A DNA stretch of 64,000 bases from Terrimicrobiaceae bacterium (GCA_028713285.1 JAQTOP010000007.1:1-64000), one strand, 5' to 3'; shown: positions 18,095-29,207, numbered from the stretch's first letter. The notes: generated from the letters alone by a model not told the origin. Program-made: numbers and translations.

Positions 18095-18196
18095 CGTCAG
18101 AGTATGGGTTACGTCGTTTGCATAAGCCTGCGGAGGTGAATTGTCCAGCGAAATCTGTTTTGCTGCAAAATCGTCACATTTCGCCGTTTGTTTCGG

Positions 18197-19120
18197 TCAG
18201 GAAAAGACTCCGAGGGCCCCAGCGCGAATCGTGAAATCGAGCGGCCATTCTTTCAACGCGATGCCGTCAGCGTGGGCGTGGAGCCGACTGGGACCATCAA
18301 TTTTCAACTTTTGCACGGTTAATACGATCAATCGCGGCGTATAAACGCGTCTGCCGAATCGGATCGAAAAGTAATGCCACCAAAGGTCGAGCTTGCTCCA
18401 GCGTTTGAAGATCGTGACCGTAAGGACCCCGCTGTCGGGGCGCGCGTCCGGAGCCACGGCGAAGTTCATTCCGTAGAATGGCCCATTGGAAACCGTGATT
18501 ATGAGGGCATGCAGCCGAACCGTCGTGGCGCCACTCTGCCGCCAGCGGCGGTCCAGCCGCGCGGCGTCGAGGCCGTTTCGAACGAGCGCGTCGCGAATGG
18601 GAGTGTCGAATTTCAAGTCAAAGGTCTGGCGCGGATAGGCAATCGCCCGTCGGGAAAGCTCGATCCACTTTGCGAAACCGCCAGATTTGATTTCCTCCCC
18701 AAGCGGGAACAACGCCGCGTCGAGGCCGATACCCACACATTCGAAAAACAGGCGGCCATTGACGACACCCGCGTCGATGGCGCGAACGACGCCTCCTGAA
18801 ATCACATGAGCGGCCTCCAACGGATCGGCGGGAAGGTTCAGACCGCGGGCAAAATTGTTGTAGGTGCCGCAGGGGATGATCCCGAGCGGGATGGGGGAGT
18901 CGACGAGAGCGGATGCCACGGCCTCTACAGTACCGTCGCCGCCCGCCACGGCGATCCACTCCACGCCATCCTCGATCGCACGCCGCGCGAGCTGCGCTGC
19001 ATCATCGCCTTCCGCAAACTCGTAGAGTTGCGTGCCGGCGGGCAGGCGGCCCAGCAACTGCGTGGGCGGAAATTTCTCCGCGACACCCGCCGAGGCGTTG
19101 TAGATGAGCAGGCCGGGCAT
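18197..19120 (-). CDS. diacylglycerol kinase family lipid kinase
   Basis: AVAGGDGTVEAVASAL and GIIPCGTYNNFARGL. Confidence 0.85.
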   Translation of the reverse strand: MPGLLIYNASAGVAEKFPPTQLLGRLPAGTQLYEFAEGDDAAQLARRAIEDGVEWIAVAGGDGTVEAVASALVDSPIPLGIIPCGTYNNFARGLNLPADPLEAAHVISGGVVRAIDAGVVNGRLFFECVGIGLDAALFPLGEEIKSGGFAKWIELSRRAIAYPRQTFDLKFDTPIRDALVRNGLDAARLDRRWRQSGATTVRLHALIITVSNGPFYGMNFAVAPDARPDSGVLTVTIFKRWSKLDLWWHYFSIRFGRRVYTPRLIVLTVQKLKIDGPSRLHAHADGIALKEWPLDFTIRAGALGVFS

Positions 19121-19153
19121 CCTGGTTTCGACGACGGTTCTGGATTCCCGAAC

Positions 19154-20428
19154 CTAAACGCCCAGACGATCCGCAATGACGGCGCGAAGCCGGTCGCGGA
19201 GGGCTTCATTGTCGATCCGCTCGACCAGCGAATTGAACCGGCCGGCGACGATGAGGCGGGCGGCGAGTTTTTTGGATATGCCGCGAGCCTGCATGTAAAA
19301 AAGCTCGTCCGGGTCGAGCCCTCCCGAGGTGGCGCCGTGGGTGCAGCGCACGTCGTCGTTGAGGATTTCCAGCCCGGGCATGGAGACGGCGATGGCGTCA
19401 TCCGTGAGCAGCAGGTTGCGGACTCTCTGGTAGGCGTCGGTCTGCGATTCGCCTTCCTGCACGCGGATGATGCCGGCGAAAATCGTCCGCGCCGCGTCAT
19501 CGACGACATTTTGATAAAGCAGGTCGCTCGAAGCGTGTTTGGCCGCGTGGTCCTGAAGCGTGTGCTGATCGATCTCTCGCGTGCCGTCGGCCAGGTTCAT
19601 CGAGAGCATCACGCTGCGGCCGCCATCGTGCGCGAGCTTGCTGAGAGATTCGCCCCGGACGTAGCCGCCTCCGAAGTTGGCGAGGAGGGCGGTGGCGGTG
19701 GCGTCGCGGCCGACGAGCGTCGAATTCAAATGGAAGGCAAGCGTGTCGCGGCTCCAATCCTGCACGGCGGCGTAGGTGAGCTGGGAGCCGCGGCCGAGGT
19801 GAAAATCATTGATGCCGCAGGCGAAGGCGCGGGCGCCGTCCGCGCTCTTGAAATGGTCGATGACGGTGACCTTCGCATTGTCGCCGAGAACGATGAGCGT
19901 ATGTGGGAAGACGGAGGAGTTTTCGCCCTCGACCCAATAAAACAGCTCGATCGGGAGCGCGACCTCGACATTTTTCGGCACGTGGACGAGCACGCCGCCC
20001 GTGAGCATCGCCTTGTGGAGACGGGCGTATTTGTGCGAGCCGAGTTCGACGGGCTGCGCCATGAAATAGGCGCGGAAGAGCGCTTCGTGCTCATACGCGG
20101 CCACGTCGAGAGGCTCGACGATCACACCCTCGGGCAGAGCGGGGGCCTCGTGGTGGACGAGCGCGTTGTTGCCAAAAACGAATCGCGCGGCGAAGTCGCC
20201 GAGACCGGTCGAGGCGTTGATCAATTTGCCTTCGCTGGCGATTTCCGGCGCGGGGACAAAGGCGGAGAGGTCGAGGGCCTTGAGGCTGGCAAAGCGCCAG
20301 GCCTCGTCGCGGCGGGTGGGGGCCGGTGTGGATTCGTAGTCGGCGAGGGCGGCGGCCTGTTCGCGCTGGAACCAGTGGGGGAAGGGATTCGTCTCGATGA
20401 CCGCCGGGCTTTCGGGTGCGGTGATCAT
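19154..20428 (-). CDS. sufD: Fe-S cluster assembly protein SufD
   Basis: SufD C-terminal [34 protein letters not shown]-like region ([22 protein letters not shown]); operon with sufB/sufC. Confidence 0.92.
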   Translation of the reverse strand: MITAPESPAVIETNPFPHWFQREQAAALADYESTPAPTRRDEAWRFASLKALDLSAFVPAPEIASEGKLINASTGLGDFAARFVFGNNALVHHEAPALPEGVIVEPLDVAAYEHEALFRAYFMAQPVELGSHKYARLHKAMLTGGVLVHVPKNVEVALPIELFYWVEGENSSVFPHTLIVLGDNAKVTVIDHFKSADGARAFACGINDFHLGRGSQLTYAAVQDWSRDTLAFHLNSTLVGRDATATALLANFGGGYVRGESLSKLAHDGGRSVMLSMNLADGTREIDQHTLQDHAAKHASSDLLYQNVVDDAARTIFAGIIRVQEGESQTDAYQRVRNLLLTDDAIAVSMPGLEILNDDVRCTHGATSGGLDPDELFYMQARGISKKLAARLIVAGRFNSLVERIDNEALRDRLRAVIADRLGV

Positions 20429-21849
20429 CCCACGCTGCCCTCCATTTCAAGGTCGATGAGGCGCTTGAGTTCGACGCTGTATTCCATGGGGAACTCGCGG
20501 ACGAGATCGTTCACGAACCCGTTCACGGCGAGGCTCATGGCCTGGCCCTGATTCAGGCCGCGCTGCTGCATGTAGAAAATCTGCTCGGCGCTGACCTTGC
20601 TAACGCTGGCCTCGTGCTGGCAGGCGTTCCGATTGCCGCGGGTGATGATGGTGGGATACGTGTCGGTGCGGCTGTGCGTGTTGATGAGCAGGGCGTCGCA
20701 CTCGGTATTGTTCCTACAGCCCCGGTGATGCGGCGGGATATCGACCAGGCCGCGATAGGTAGCCTGCCCGCTGCCAATGCTGATGGATTTCGACACGACA
20801 TTCGACGTGGTCTCGTCGGCGGCATGGATCATTTTCGCACCGGTGTCCTGGTGCTGGCCGTCGTTGGCGAGGGCGATGCTGATGACTTCGCCGCGGGCCT
20901 TGCGGCCCTTCATCACGACGCTGGGGTATTTCATCGTGAGGCGGCTGCCGATGTTGCAGTCGATCCATTTGATCTCGGCTTCCTCGTGGGCGAGGCCGCG
21001 TTTCGTGACGAGATTGAAAACGTTCGCCGACCAGTTCTGGACGGTGACGTATTGGATCTTCGCGCCCTTGAGGGCGACGAGTTCGACGACCGCGCTGTGC
21101 AGCGTGGCGGTCTCGAATTTCGGCGCGGTACAGCCTTCCATATACATCACCTCGGCGCCTTCGTCGGCGATGATGAGCGTGCGCTCGAACTGGCCGAAGT
21201 TCTGCGCGTTGATGCGGAAGTAGGCCTGGAGCGGGTGCTTCACCTTCACGCCGGGCGGCACGTAGATGAACGAGCCGCCGGAAAAAACGGCGCTGTTGAG
21301 CGCGCTGAATTTGTTGTCGCCGGTCGGGATGACCTTTCCGAACCACTTGCGGAAGATTTCCGGGTGCTTTTGCAGACCCTCCGTGCTGCCGACGAAAATG
21401 ACGCCCTGCTCGCCGACGGCGGCCTTGATGTTGGAATACGCGGCCTCGCTGTCGAACTGCGCCTCGACGCCGGCCAGGTATTTGCGCTCCTGCTCGGGGA
21501 TGCCGAGCCGCTCGAACGTGCGCTTCATCTCCTCGGGCACGTCGTCCCACGTGCGGCTGGCCTGCGTGCCCTGCGAGAGGTAATAGCGGATGTTCTCGAA
21601 GACGATGTTGTCGAGGTCGTGCGACGCCCAATGCGTGGGCATGGGCTTCTCGAGGAATTTGCGGTAGGCGTCCTTCCGGAACTCGCGAATCCACGCGGGA
21701 TCTTTTTTGACGTCGCAGATGTAGTCGATGGTCGCCTCGTTGAGACCCACACCGGCGTCGTAGGAGTAATCAACGTCGTAACGAAAATCGCCAACGCTGC
21801 GGTCGATGTCGATCTGCGGTTTTGCGGTTGGTTCGAGGATGGCAGACAT
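20425..21849 (-). CDS. sufB: Fe-S cluster assembly protein SufB
   Basis: [62 protein letters not shown]. Confidence 0.95.
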   Translation of the reverse strand: MSAILEPTAKPQIDIDRSVGDFRYDVDYSYDAGVGLNEATIDYICDVKKDPAWIREFRKDAYRKFLEKPMPTHWASHDLDNIVFENIRYYLSQGTQASRTWDDVPEEMKRTFERLGIPEQERKYLAGVEAQFDSEAAYSNIKAAVGEQGVIFVGSTEGLQKHPEIFRKWFGKVIPTGDNKFSALNSAVFSGGSFIYVPPGVKVKHPLQAYFRINAQNFGQFERTLIIADEGAEVMYMEGCTAPKFETATLHSAVVELVALKGAKIQYVTVQNWSANVFNLVTKRGLAHEEAEIKWIDCNIGSRLTMKYPSVVMKGRKARGEVISIALANDGQHQDTGAKMIHAADETTSNVVSKSISIGSGQATYRGLVDIPPHHRGCRNNTECDALLINTHSRTDTYPTIITRGNRNACQHEASVSKVSAEQIFYMQQRGLNQGQAMSLAVNGFVNDLVREFPMEYSVELKRLIDLEMEGSVG

Positions 21850-21869
21850 GTCGTTTCTCCAGTTTGTTT

Positions 21870-22634
21870 TCAGGCGAGGGCGGGCTCTGCCGCGGTTTCG
21901 GTGACCCAGTCGTAGCCCCGGGCTTCGAGTTCGAGTGCAAGGTTTTTGTCGCCGCTCATGGCGATGCGTCCGTCCACCATCACGTGGACCCGGTCGGGCA
22001 CGATGTAGTCGAGCAGGCGCTGGTAGTGGGTGATGACGAGGAAGCCGCGATCGGGCGAGCGCAGGGCATTCACCCCTTCGGACACGATCTTGAGCGCGTC
22101 GATGTCAAGGCCGGAGTCGGTCTCGTCGAGAACGGCGTATTTCGGTTCGAGCATGGCCATCTGGAGAATCTCGCAGCGCTTCTTTTCGCCACCGGAGAAG
22201 CCTTCGTTGACCGAGCGCGAGGTGAAGGCGCGCGGAATCTTGAGCGCGTCCATCTTCGCGTAGAGATTCGCGTAGTAGTCGGTGGCCTCGAGTTCCTCGC
22301 CCTCGGCCAGGCGGGACTGGATGGCGGCGCGGATGAAGTTCGCGATGGTCACGCCGGGGATTTCCATCGGGTATTGGAAGGCCAGAAACAGGCCGGCTCG
22401 CGCGCGCTCGTCAGGCCCAGCGATTTCAAAAAGGCTCCTGCCGTCCATGAGCACGTCGCCGCCGGTGACGGTGTAGTCAGGGTGGCCCGCCATGATCTTC
22501 GCGAGAGTGCTTTTGCCGGAGCCGTTTTTTCCCATGATGGCGTGAACTTCCCCCTTCGGCACTTCGAGGGTGATGCCCTTCAGAATCGGCAGGTCGCCGA
22601 TATTGGCGGTGAGGTTTTGGATGGAGAGGCTCAT
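21870..22634 (-). CDS. sufC: Fe-S cluster assembly ATPase SufC
   Basis: [30 protein letters not shown] Walker [18 protein letters not shown] at 22634 inside the longer ORF. Confidence 0.94.
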   Translation of the reverse strand: MSLSIQNLTANIGDLPILKGITLEVPKGEVHAIMGKNGSGKSTLAKIMAGHPDYTVTGGDVLMDGRSLFEIAGPDERARAGLFLAFQYPMEIPGVTIANFIRAAIQSRLAEGEELEATDYYANLYAKMDALKIPRAFTSRSVNEGFSGGEKKRCEILQMAMLEPKYAVLDETDSGLDIDALKIVSEGVNALRSPDRGFLVITHYQRLLDYIVPDRVHVMVDGRIAMSGDKNLALELEARGYDWVTETAAEPALA

Positions 22635-23083
22635 CGGATTTCGGATTTTGGATTCTGGATTTCGGATTTTGCGCAATCGGCACAGATGCCGCGCAGGGAG
22701 ATTTCGTGATGGGTGATCGTGAAGCCGGCGGGCAGGCTCCATTGCTGGCTGCGTTCGGCGGCGAGGTCGATGTCGAAGACCCTGCTGCAATGTTCACAAA
22801 CGAAGTGGCCGTGTTCCTCGAGATTCGGACAAAAGCGGGTCGGTTCGCGGTCCACATGCACCTGCTTCACCAAGCCGCAGGCTACCAGGGTCTCGAGGGT
22901 ATTGTAAACGGTCGCCAGCGAGATGCTCGGCATGCCTTTTTTCGCCCGCAGGAAGACTTCGGTGGCCGTGGGGTGGCTGTGTTCGTCCCGCAGCAGATCA
23001 TACACATGACGCCTTTGCGGGGTGTCGCGGAGGACTCCACCCCGGATCGTATCGGTGTAGTGATCCTGTCGGCTGACTTTCAC
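22631..23083 (-). CDS. Fur family transcriptional regulator
   Basis: [23 protein letters not shown] recognition helix, [21 protein letters not shown]. Confidence 0.9.
   Translation of the reverse strand: MKVSRQDHYTDTIRGGVLRDTPQRRHVYDLLRDEHSHPTATEVFLRAKKGMPSISLATVYNTLETLVACGLVKQVHVDREPTRFCPNLEEHGHFVCEHCSRVFDIDLAAERSQQWSLPAGFTITHHEISLRGICADCAKSEIQNPKSEIR
22635..22672. repeat. low-complexity GGATTT/GGATTC word repeat
   Basis: cggatttcggattttggattctggatttcggattttg read directly. Confidence 0.85.
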
Positions 23084-23116
23084 ACTGGGAACTTGCCATA
23101 ACCTGGAGATTGATCA

Positions 23117-23148
23117 AGAATAATTCTAAATCGAGAATGGTTCTCGAT
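23117..23148 (-). promoter_or_regulatory. two palindromes upstream of the fur-like/suf operon (candidate operators)
   Basis: AGAATAATTCT (5-1-5) at 23117-23127 and ATCGAGAA-TGG-TTCTCGAT (8-3-8) at 23130-23148, both perfect. Confidence 0.65.
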
Positions 23149-23213
23149 GGCGCTTCCCGACGAGAAGGCCCGCGCGCCGGATTCCCGGCGTCCTGCGCCA
23201 CTCCGCGAGCAAT

Positions 23214-23885
23214 CTACACTCCTGGAGAGGGCCCCGATTCGAAGCGCTTCAGGACGGTGGTGAGATAGACCGGTTCCGGGTGAAATTTCCGATATTTGGT
23301 GATCTCGCGCCTTTCGAGGACCTCGAAACCGTAACGTTCGAAGAGCCTCGATCCGCGCCGGCTGTCGAAAGTGACCATCTGGCCATAGACGGCCTTTTCG
23401 CCTGCGGCACGGAGGTAGGCGAGGTAGCGGTTGACGAGTTCGCGCACGCCGGCGAGGCCTTGCGCCTCGGGCAGAAGGTTCATGTGGAAATGCGCGGTGC
23501 GGCGGGGTGCCGCGGGAACTTCGCGCCACGAATTCCGCAGGACCCAGCCGATAAAATCGCGGGACGCACGCGAGTAGGTCCAATAGCGGCGGGCACCCCG
23601 CGCGAGCAGGCTGAAGTTGAGGAAGAAGTCGTGGAATTGCTGGCGCAGCGGGCGGCGCGAACCGAGGAGGTAGCCCTTCACCACGCCATCATGCATGACC
23701 ACGAACGACGACTCCGGCTCCCAGTCCGTGTAGTAGGAGGTGAGGTAATCGGCGAAAAGTTCGCGATCCTCGAAAACCGGGTCGATGGCCCGGCCCAGAT
23801 AGCCGGTCTCGCAACAAAGCCTGCGCACGGCCTCGCGGTCGCGCGGCTCGTAATTGCGAATCACAATGCCGTCAGGGAGGGACAT
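23214..23885 (-). CDS. GNAT-like N-acetyltransferase
   Basis: IVIRNYEPRDREAVRRLCCETGY, RRGSRLFERYGFEVLERREITKYR. Confidence 0.7.
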   Translation of the reverse strand: MSLPDGIVIRNYEPRDREAVRRLCCETGYLGRAIDPVFEDRELFADYLTSYYTDWEPESSFVVMHDGVVKGYLLGSRRPLRQQFHDFFLNFSLLARGARRYWTYSRASRDFIGWVLRNSWREVPAAPRRTAHFHMNLLPEAQGLAGVRELVNRYLAYLRAAGEKAVYGQMVTFDSRRGSRLFERYGFEVLERREITKYRKFHPEPVYLTTVLKRFESGPSPGV

Positions 23886-23887
23886 TC

Positions 23888-25060
23888 CTACGGGTTGTAG
23901 TCCGCGATGATGGTGCGGTAAATTGAAAACAGCCGCGTAAAAATCGTGCGCCAGGCATAGCGCTCGCGAACGAAACGGCTGGCGGCATCGCCCGCTGCGC
24001 GGAGATCGGTGCGGGTGGCATCGTCGATGGCGGCGGCCAGGGCTTCCGGCGTGTTTTCGCGAGCCCAGTGGGCCTGGTTCGTGAACACGATGCGGTCCAT
24101 GTAACTGCCGCGAATGCCGACGACCGGCGTGCCGCACGCCTGCGCCTCGAGGGTGACGAGGCCGAAGGTCTCGAGGATGCCCGGATGCACAAAGAGATCG
24201 GCCGCACGATAGATGCGGGCCAGCTCCCGGGCGTCGCCGCAATACGGCATCCAGCTCACCGCGCCGGTTGCCGACTGGGCGCGTTCGATCTCGGCACGGC
24301 GCGTCCCGTCGCCGACGGCGAGCAAATGAAAACGCCCCGGTGCGCGGGCATGCAGCGCCTCGAAGGCGGCGAAGAGCGTCTTCACGTTTTTTTCGGGCGC
24401 GAGCCGGCCGACGTAGAGCAGCAGCGTGCGGTCGCCGGGAATCTCGAGCGAGTGCCGCAGCGCGCCGGGCCCGGGTTCGGCGGGGGTGAAGACTTCGGTG
24501 TCCACGCCGAGGTCGGTGTTCGCGATATTTTCCACGCCCCAATCCTCCAGCAATGCCGCAAGCGCCGGGCTCGGGACGAGGGTGCGCTCGAATTTATTGT
24601 AGAGCGCGCGGATGTAGCGGCGGGAGATTTCCTGGGCGATCTCGGTCGGGATGCGTCCAAAATATTTCGAGACCGAGCGGATCGTGGCCTCGGGAAAATG
24701 CGAGTGGTAGAAGCCGACGGCCGGGATGCCGAGCGCGCGGCCCGAGGCGACGGCTTTCCATGCGACTTGATAGGGATCGCCGGACTCGATGAGGTCGGGC
24801 TGTTCGCGCTCGAGGATTTCCTCGACGAGGTGAAGCTTCAGCAGCGCGCGGTAGCGGGAGGTCTTCGAGACCAGCGGGGACTCGATCGTATAGACACGGG
24901 CCTTCGCGTCGCCGGAGCATTCGGTCTTCGCGCCGGGCACGATGAGGATGTGCTCATCGTCCGGCCGCTCTGCGCGCAGGTAGGCGACCTTTTGCTCGAG
25001 ATAGCGCCGCACCCCGCCGCTCACCGGCGAGTAGAACTGGGTGAGATCGCAAAATTTCAA
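23888..25060 (-). CDS. glycosyltransferase family 4-like
   Basis: LLYVGRLAPEKNVKTLFAAFE, FVHPGILETFGLVTLEAQACGTPVVG. Confidence 0.9.
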   Translation of the reverse strand: MKFCDLTQFYSPVSGGVRRYLEQKVAYLRAERPDDEHILIVPGAKTECSGDAKARVYTIESPLVSKTSRYRALLKLHLVEEILEREQPDLIESGDPYQVAWKAVASGRALGIPAVGFYHSHFPEATIRSVSKYFGRIPTEIAQEISRRYIRALYNKFERTLVPSPALAALLEDWGVENIANTDLGVDTEVFTPAEPGPGALRHSLEIPGDRTLLLYVGRLAPEKNVKTLFAAFEALHARAPGRFHLLAVGDGTRRAEIERAQSATGAVSWMPYCGDARELARIYRAADLFVHPGILETFGLVTLEAQACGTPVVGIRGSYMDRIVFTNQAHWARENTPEALAAAIDDATRTDLRAAGDAASRFVRERYAWRTIFTRLFSIYRTIIADYNP

Positions 25061-25072
25061 CGGCAGGAAATT

Positions 25073-25993
25073 CTATTCCCTCGCGGCAAGCCAGCGCTCC
25101 GCATCGATGGCGGCGGCGCAGCCCTGGCCGGCGGCGGTGACCGCCTGTCGATAGACGTGGTCGGCGACGTCGCCCGCGGCGAAGACCCCGGGAATGTTCG
25201 TGAACGTCCCGCCGGCTTGCTTGAGATAGCCGGCTTCGTCGGTGTCGATCTTCCCGCGAAACGGCTGCGTATTCGGCTCGTGCCCGATGGCGACGAAAAC
25301 GCATTTCACCGCCAGCTCGGATTCCGCGCCGGTCTCCAGATTCTTCAACTTCACGCCGCGCACCTCGCCCCCGGCGTCGGTGAGGTATTCCGTCACGGCG
25401 GAATTCCAAACGGGCTCGATCTTCGGATGATTCAACGCGCGATCCGCCATGATCCTGGACGCGCGCAGGGTGTCACGGCGATGGATGAGGTGGACCCTGC
25501 TCGCGAAGCGGGTGAGGAAGGTCGCCTCCTCGCAGGCCGAATCGCCGCCACCGATCACAGCGACCGGAACGTTGCGGTAAAACGCCCCGTCGCATGTCGC
25601 GCAGGAGGTGAGACCGTGGCCAATCAGCTCCTTCTCGCGGTCGAGGCCGGGATAGCGCGGCGAGGCGCCGCTTGCGATGATGAGCGCACGCGTCTCCACC
25701 CAGGCATCGTCCACCTTGAGCCGGTTCACTCCCTCGACGGACTCGAACGCCTCGACCGTGCCGTAGCGGAAACGCGCGCCAAATTTCTCCGCCTGCGCAT
25801 GCATGCGCATGATGAGTTCCGGGCCGTCCACGCCGTCGGGAAAGCCGGGGAAATTTTCGACGGCCGTCGTGGTGGTGAGCTGGCCGCCGGGTTGGCGTCC
25901 CTCGAGGACCAGGGGGGAAAGATTCGCACGCGCCGTGTAGATGGCGGCGGTAAGTCCGGCGCACCCGGTGCCGACAATGATCACGTTTTCCAT
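25073..25993 (-). CDS. trxB: thioredoxin-disulfide reductase
   Basis: VGTGCAGLTAAIYTARA, CATCDG redox motif, GVFAAGDVADHVYRQAVTAAGQGCAAAIDAE. Confidence 0.95.
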   Translation of the reverse strand: MENVIIVGTGCAGLTAAIYTARANLSPLVLEGRQPGGQLTTTTAVENFPGFPDGVDGPELIMRMHAQAEKFGARFRYGTVEAFESVEGVNRLKVDDAWVETRALIIASGASPRYPGLDREKELIGHGLTSCATCDGAFYRNVPVAVIGGGDSACEEATFLTRFASRVHLIHRRDTLRASRIMADRALNHPKIEPVWNSAVTEYLTDAGGEVRGVKLKNLETGAESELAVKCVFVAIGHEPNTQPFRGKIDTDEAGYLKQAGGTFTNIPGVFAAGDVADHVYRQAVTAAGQGCAAAIDAERWLAARE

Positions 25994-26045
25994 GGAGCCG
26001 GCGAGTTAAGCACGAAGGCCGCGGGCTCGACAAAGAAAACTCCTG

Positions 26046-27728
26046 TCATTCCCCGCGCAGCAGCACCTCCTGGGTGCCGGAAACGACCGCAGGCGCAGGC
26101 AGCGGGCCGAGCAGCTTTTGCCACCGGGCCACGGCGGAACGCTCGATCACGAATGCCATCGGCCGGCCCGACGCCCACAACGCGGCGAGACCGGACTCCT
26201 CGAGATACCGCTCGCGCCCGAGGCCAAACTTGCGCGTGAAAAAATCCCCGTCGGGATCCTGCCCGAGCAATGCGACGGGCTGGTCGGAATAAAACAGCAG
26301 GCTGCTCCCCGTATCGATGCCGCCGTCGAAAACAATCGGGGCGTCCGGCGGCAGGCGTTCCCGGAGCACGCCCACCGCGCCGGCCAGCGAGAAATACGGC
26401 GCCACCAGCGCATAGCCGAGCATGGCCGTCACCGAAAAGATCGCCGCCGTCGTCGAGAGCGCGGCGAAGGCGCGGCGAGGCAGGAACCATCCGGCAACAA
26501 GCGCGGCGAGCGCGAGCGCAAAGCAGCCGAGACCGAGGCGGGCCAGGCCCAGCCACACCTCGGGACCGAAGCCGGCGAGGGTGGTCCACGCCGTTGCTCG
26601 ATCGGCCACGGCCGAGGAGGTGCCGCCCGCCGGCGGCGACGCTCCGAGCAGCCAGCCGCATGCGATCAACCCGGCCGCGCAGAGGGCGCCGAGCACGCCG
26701 AGCGCGAGCCGGCCCGGCATTCGCCCGACCGGCCCCGCGACGCACAGGGCGAAGGCGGGCCACATCGCCATCGCGTAGTAATCCTGCCGCTCGCCGACCG
26801 CCAGCAGTGGCAGGACGACGACGCCTGACCATCCCGCGAGAATGGCTGCCTCGCGTTTGGAGATCTCCCATTTTCGCCGTGACGCGAACGCAACGGCACC
26901 GACGATCGACCACGGAAAGAGCCATGCGGCGTGCAGCAAGGCGAATTGCCACGCCGGCACATTCTCGTAGTGCGTGGCCGGCGTCGCGCTGCCGGCGAGG
27001 TGGCCCGCTTGCTCGGCTGATACGAAGTTCGCGAACCAGCCGGGATAACGGGATTCGATGAAAAGATACCAGGGCACATTGATGACGAGGAACGCCGCGA
27101 TTCCCGGGACGCTGGCGAGCCGCGGCAATTGCGGGCGCCACTCCCGCACGGCCGCTCCGGCGAGCGCGACCGTTGCCAGTGGGTAGAGCAGGCCGTGCAA
27201 TCCTTTGGCGAAGCACGCCAATGCCGCGCAGAGCCAGAATCCGAAAGCCCAGCTTCGCCCCCGGGGAGTCTCCAGCATCCGCACTCCGCAATAAATCGCC
27301 CACGCGATGAACGCGCAAAAGACGGGCTCGGGCATGACGATGCGACCCAGCGTCGCCGTGCCGAGACACGTCAATAGAATCACGCCCGCGACGAACCCCC
27401 TCCGCACCCCGCCAAAATGCGCGCCGAGCGCGAACGTCGCCAGCACGCCGGCGGTGATGCCGAGTGCGCCGGGCAGGCGCGCGGCGAACTCGTTGACGCC
27501 GAAGATGGCGAACGACGACGCCATCATCCAATAAAGCAGCGGGGGCTTCACGAGCCGGGGCACGCCATTGTTCTCGGGGATGAGCCAGCTTCCGCCCCGC
27601 GCCATGCGCCTGGCGGCGCCGGCGTATTGACCGTCGGTTTCGTTGTAGAGCGAGCCCACGCCCGCCGGCAAAACCTGCAACAATGCGCAAAGGGCGCAGA
27701 GAACGAGCACCGCACGCCGCACGGTCAC
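26046..27728 (-). CDS. ArnT/GT39-like glycosyltransferase, polytopic membrane protein
   Basis: N-terminal TM then [45 protein letters not shown] start at 27728 overlapping the upstream stop. Confidence 0.8.
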   Translation of the reverse strand: MTVRRAVLVLCALCALLQVLPAGVGSLYNETDGQYAGAARRMARGGSWLIPENNGVPRLVKPPLLYWMMASSFAIFGVNEFAARLPGALGITAGVLATFALGAHFGGVRRGFVAGVILLTCLGTATLGRIVMPEPVFCAFIAWAIYCGVRMLETPRGRSWAFGFWLCAALACFAKGLHGLLYPLATVALAGAAVREWRPQLPRLASVPGIAAFLVINVPWYLFIESRYPGWFANFVSAEQAGHLAGSATPATHYENVPAWQFALLHAAWLFPWSIVGAVAFASRRKWEISKREAAILAGWSGVVVLPLLAVGERQDYYAMAMWPAFALCVAGPVGRMPGRLALGVLGALCAAGLIACGWLLGASPPAGGTSSAVADRATAWTTLAGFGPEVWLGLARLGLGCFALALAALVAGWFLPRRAFAALSTTAAIFSVTAMLGYALVAPYFSLAGAVGVLRERLPPDAPIVFDGGIDTGSSLLFYSDQPVALLGQDPDGDFFTRKFGLGRERYLEESGLAALWASGRPMAFVIERSAVARWQKLLGPLPAPAVVSGTQEVLLRGE

Positions 27729-28135
27729 CGCAACGAAAAATTCTCGGGGAACCCGGCGGGCAGGCGCACGGGTTTGCCCTGCGGCATTTGCACGAGCGCG
27801 AGCGCCTGGCGGCAGTTCACGAGCAACGCCCCGTCGCGAGGCCGCACGATTTCGAATTCGCACCAGAAGCGAATGCCCGACCATTCGGCGATGCGGCCGT
27901 CCACGCGCAGGGCGTCGCCAAGGAGCGCCGGGCGCTTGTAATCGATCTCGGTCCGCGTGACGACGGGATGGATCCCGGTGCGTGCGATCTCCTCGAAGCT
28001 CATGCCGAGCTGGATCGCGAGCAGCGTCCGCGCCGTCTCGATGAAACGCAGATAGACGATGTTATGCACCACGCCGGCGGCGTCGGTGTCGAAATACATC
28101 ACGGCGATGTCCGTGGAAATCTCGGTGCGGGCCAT
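27725..28135 (-). CDS. acyl-CoA thioesterase, 4HBT/YbgC-like
   Basis: [24 protein letters not shown] hotdog motif. Confidence 0.85.
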   Translation of the reverse strand: MARTEISTDIAVMYFDTDAAGVVHNIVYLRFIETARTLLAIQLGMSFEEIARTGIHPVVTRTEIDYKRPALLGDALRVDGRIAEWSGIRFWCEFEIVRPRDGALLVNCRQALALVQMPQGKPVRLPAGFPENFSLR

Positions 28136-28146
28136 TGGAATCTGGA

Positions 28147-28232
28147 TTTACCACAGGGGGCACGGAGAGCACGGAGAAAGGACGTGCCAGACGCATTTCC
28201 TCCGTGTCCTCCGCGCCTCCCTTGGGTTAAAT
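28147..28232. repeat. imperfect inverted repeat of the CACGGAG word family
   Basis: Left TTTACCACAGGGGGCACGGAGAGCACGGAGAA vs reverse complement of right ATTTAACCCAAGGGAGGCGCGGAGGACACGGAGGA. Confidence 0.75.
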
Positions 28233-28238
28233 CGAAAG

Positions 28239-29207
28239 ATGCCCTTCACGGAACCCATCCTTTTCGAGCCGCTCCCGATGGAACGCGTCTGGGGCGGCCG
28301 CCGCCTGGAATCCCTGCTCGGCAAGAGCCTGCCCCCCGGCGTGCCGGTGGGCGAATCGTGGGAAATCGTGGATCGCGAGGACGCACAGAGCGTCGCGCAT
28401 GGGGGCGCCCGGGGAGGCGCAACGCTCCACGAGCTGTGGGCCGAATCCCGCGAGGAGATTTTCGGAGCGGCATACGCCCGCCATCCCGCGCCGCGGTTTC
28501 CGATCCTGATCAAACTGCTCGACGCCCGCGAGCGGCTGTCGGTGCAGGTGCATCCGCCGGCCGGCATCGCGCCCGCGCTCCAGGGCGAACCGAAAACCGA
28601 GATGTGGTATTTTCTGGACTGCCTGCCCGGGGCGACGATCTACGCAGGATTGAAGCGGGGCGTGACCCGCGCGTCCTTCGAGGAGGCGATGCTGGGCGGC
28701 GAGGTGGAGCAGACGCTGCATCGAATTCCGGTGCGCTCGGGAGAGAGCATTTTCATCCCGAGCGGGCGCGTGCATGCCATCGGCGAGGGCTGCCTCATCG
28801 TTGAAGTGCAGCAAAACAGCGACACCACCTACCGCGTTTTCGATTGGAACCGCGCCGGCCTGGACGGAAATCCCCGGGCGCTCCACATCGCCGAGTCGAT
28901 GAGTTCGATAGATTTTGAGGACTACGAACCGGCGGTCGAAGCTGGCGGCGGGGAAGATGCCGTGGTCGCCGGATGCGAACATTTTCTGGTCGAGCGCTGG
29001 ATGCTGGATGAAGCGCGGGCCGCCCTCGATGGCGGCTTCTTTGCCCTCTTCGCCGTCGTCGCCGGCCGCGTCCGGTTCGGCGAAAAAATCTTCGAGGTTG
29101 GCGCGTTTTTTCTCGTTCCGGCGGGTGCTGCCGGACGCGATCTCCACCCCCTCGGCGGGCGCGCGGGCGTGCTGCGGATCACCCTGCCGCTGCCCCGTCG
29201 TGGCTGA
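28239..29207 (+). CDS. manA: mannose-6-phosphate isomerase, class I
   Basis: LFEPLPMERVWGGRRL, LDARERLSVQVHP, TEMWYFLD, IPSGRVHAIGEGCLIVEVQQNSDTTYRVFDW. Confidence 0.92.
   Translation: MPFTEPILFEPLPMERVWGGRRLESLLGKSLPPGVPVGESWEIVDREDAQSVAHGGARGGATLHELWAESREEIFGAAYARHPAPRFPILIKLLDARERLSVQVHPPAGIAPALQGEPKTEMWYFLDCLPGATIYAGLKRGVTRASFEEAMLGGEVEQTLHRIPVRSGESIFIPSGRVHAIGEGCLIVEVQQNSDTTYRVFDWNRAGLDGNPRALHIAESMSSIDFEDYEPAVEAGGGEDAVVAGCEHFLVERWMLDEARAALDGGFFALFAVVAGRVRFGEKIFEVGAFFLVPAGAAGRDLHPLGGRAGVLRITLPLPRRG

Noticed and set aside
24068-26239. 723-aa plus-strand ORF antisense to glycosyltransferase and trxB
   Set aside because: Shadow ORF in GC-rich DNA
28059-28238. N-terminal extension of manA (..IYHRGHGEHGERTCQTHFLRV..)
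   Set aside because: This is translation of the CACGGAG-family repeat; real homology starts at MPFTEPILFEPL (28239)
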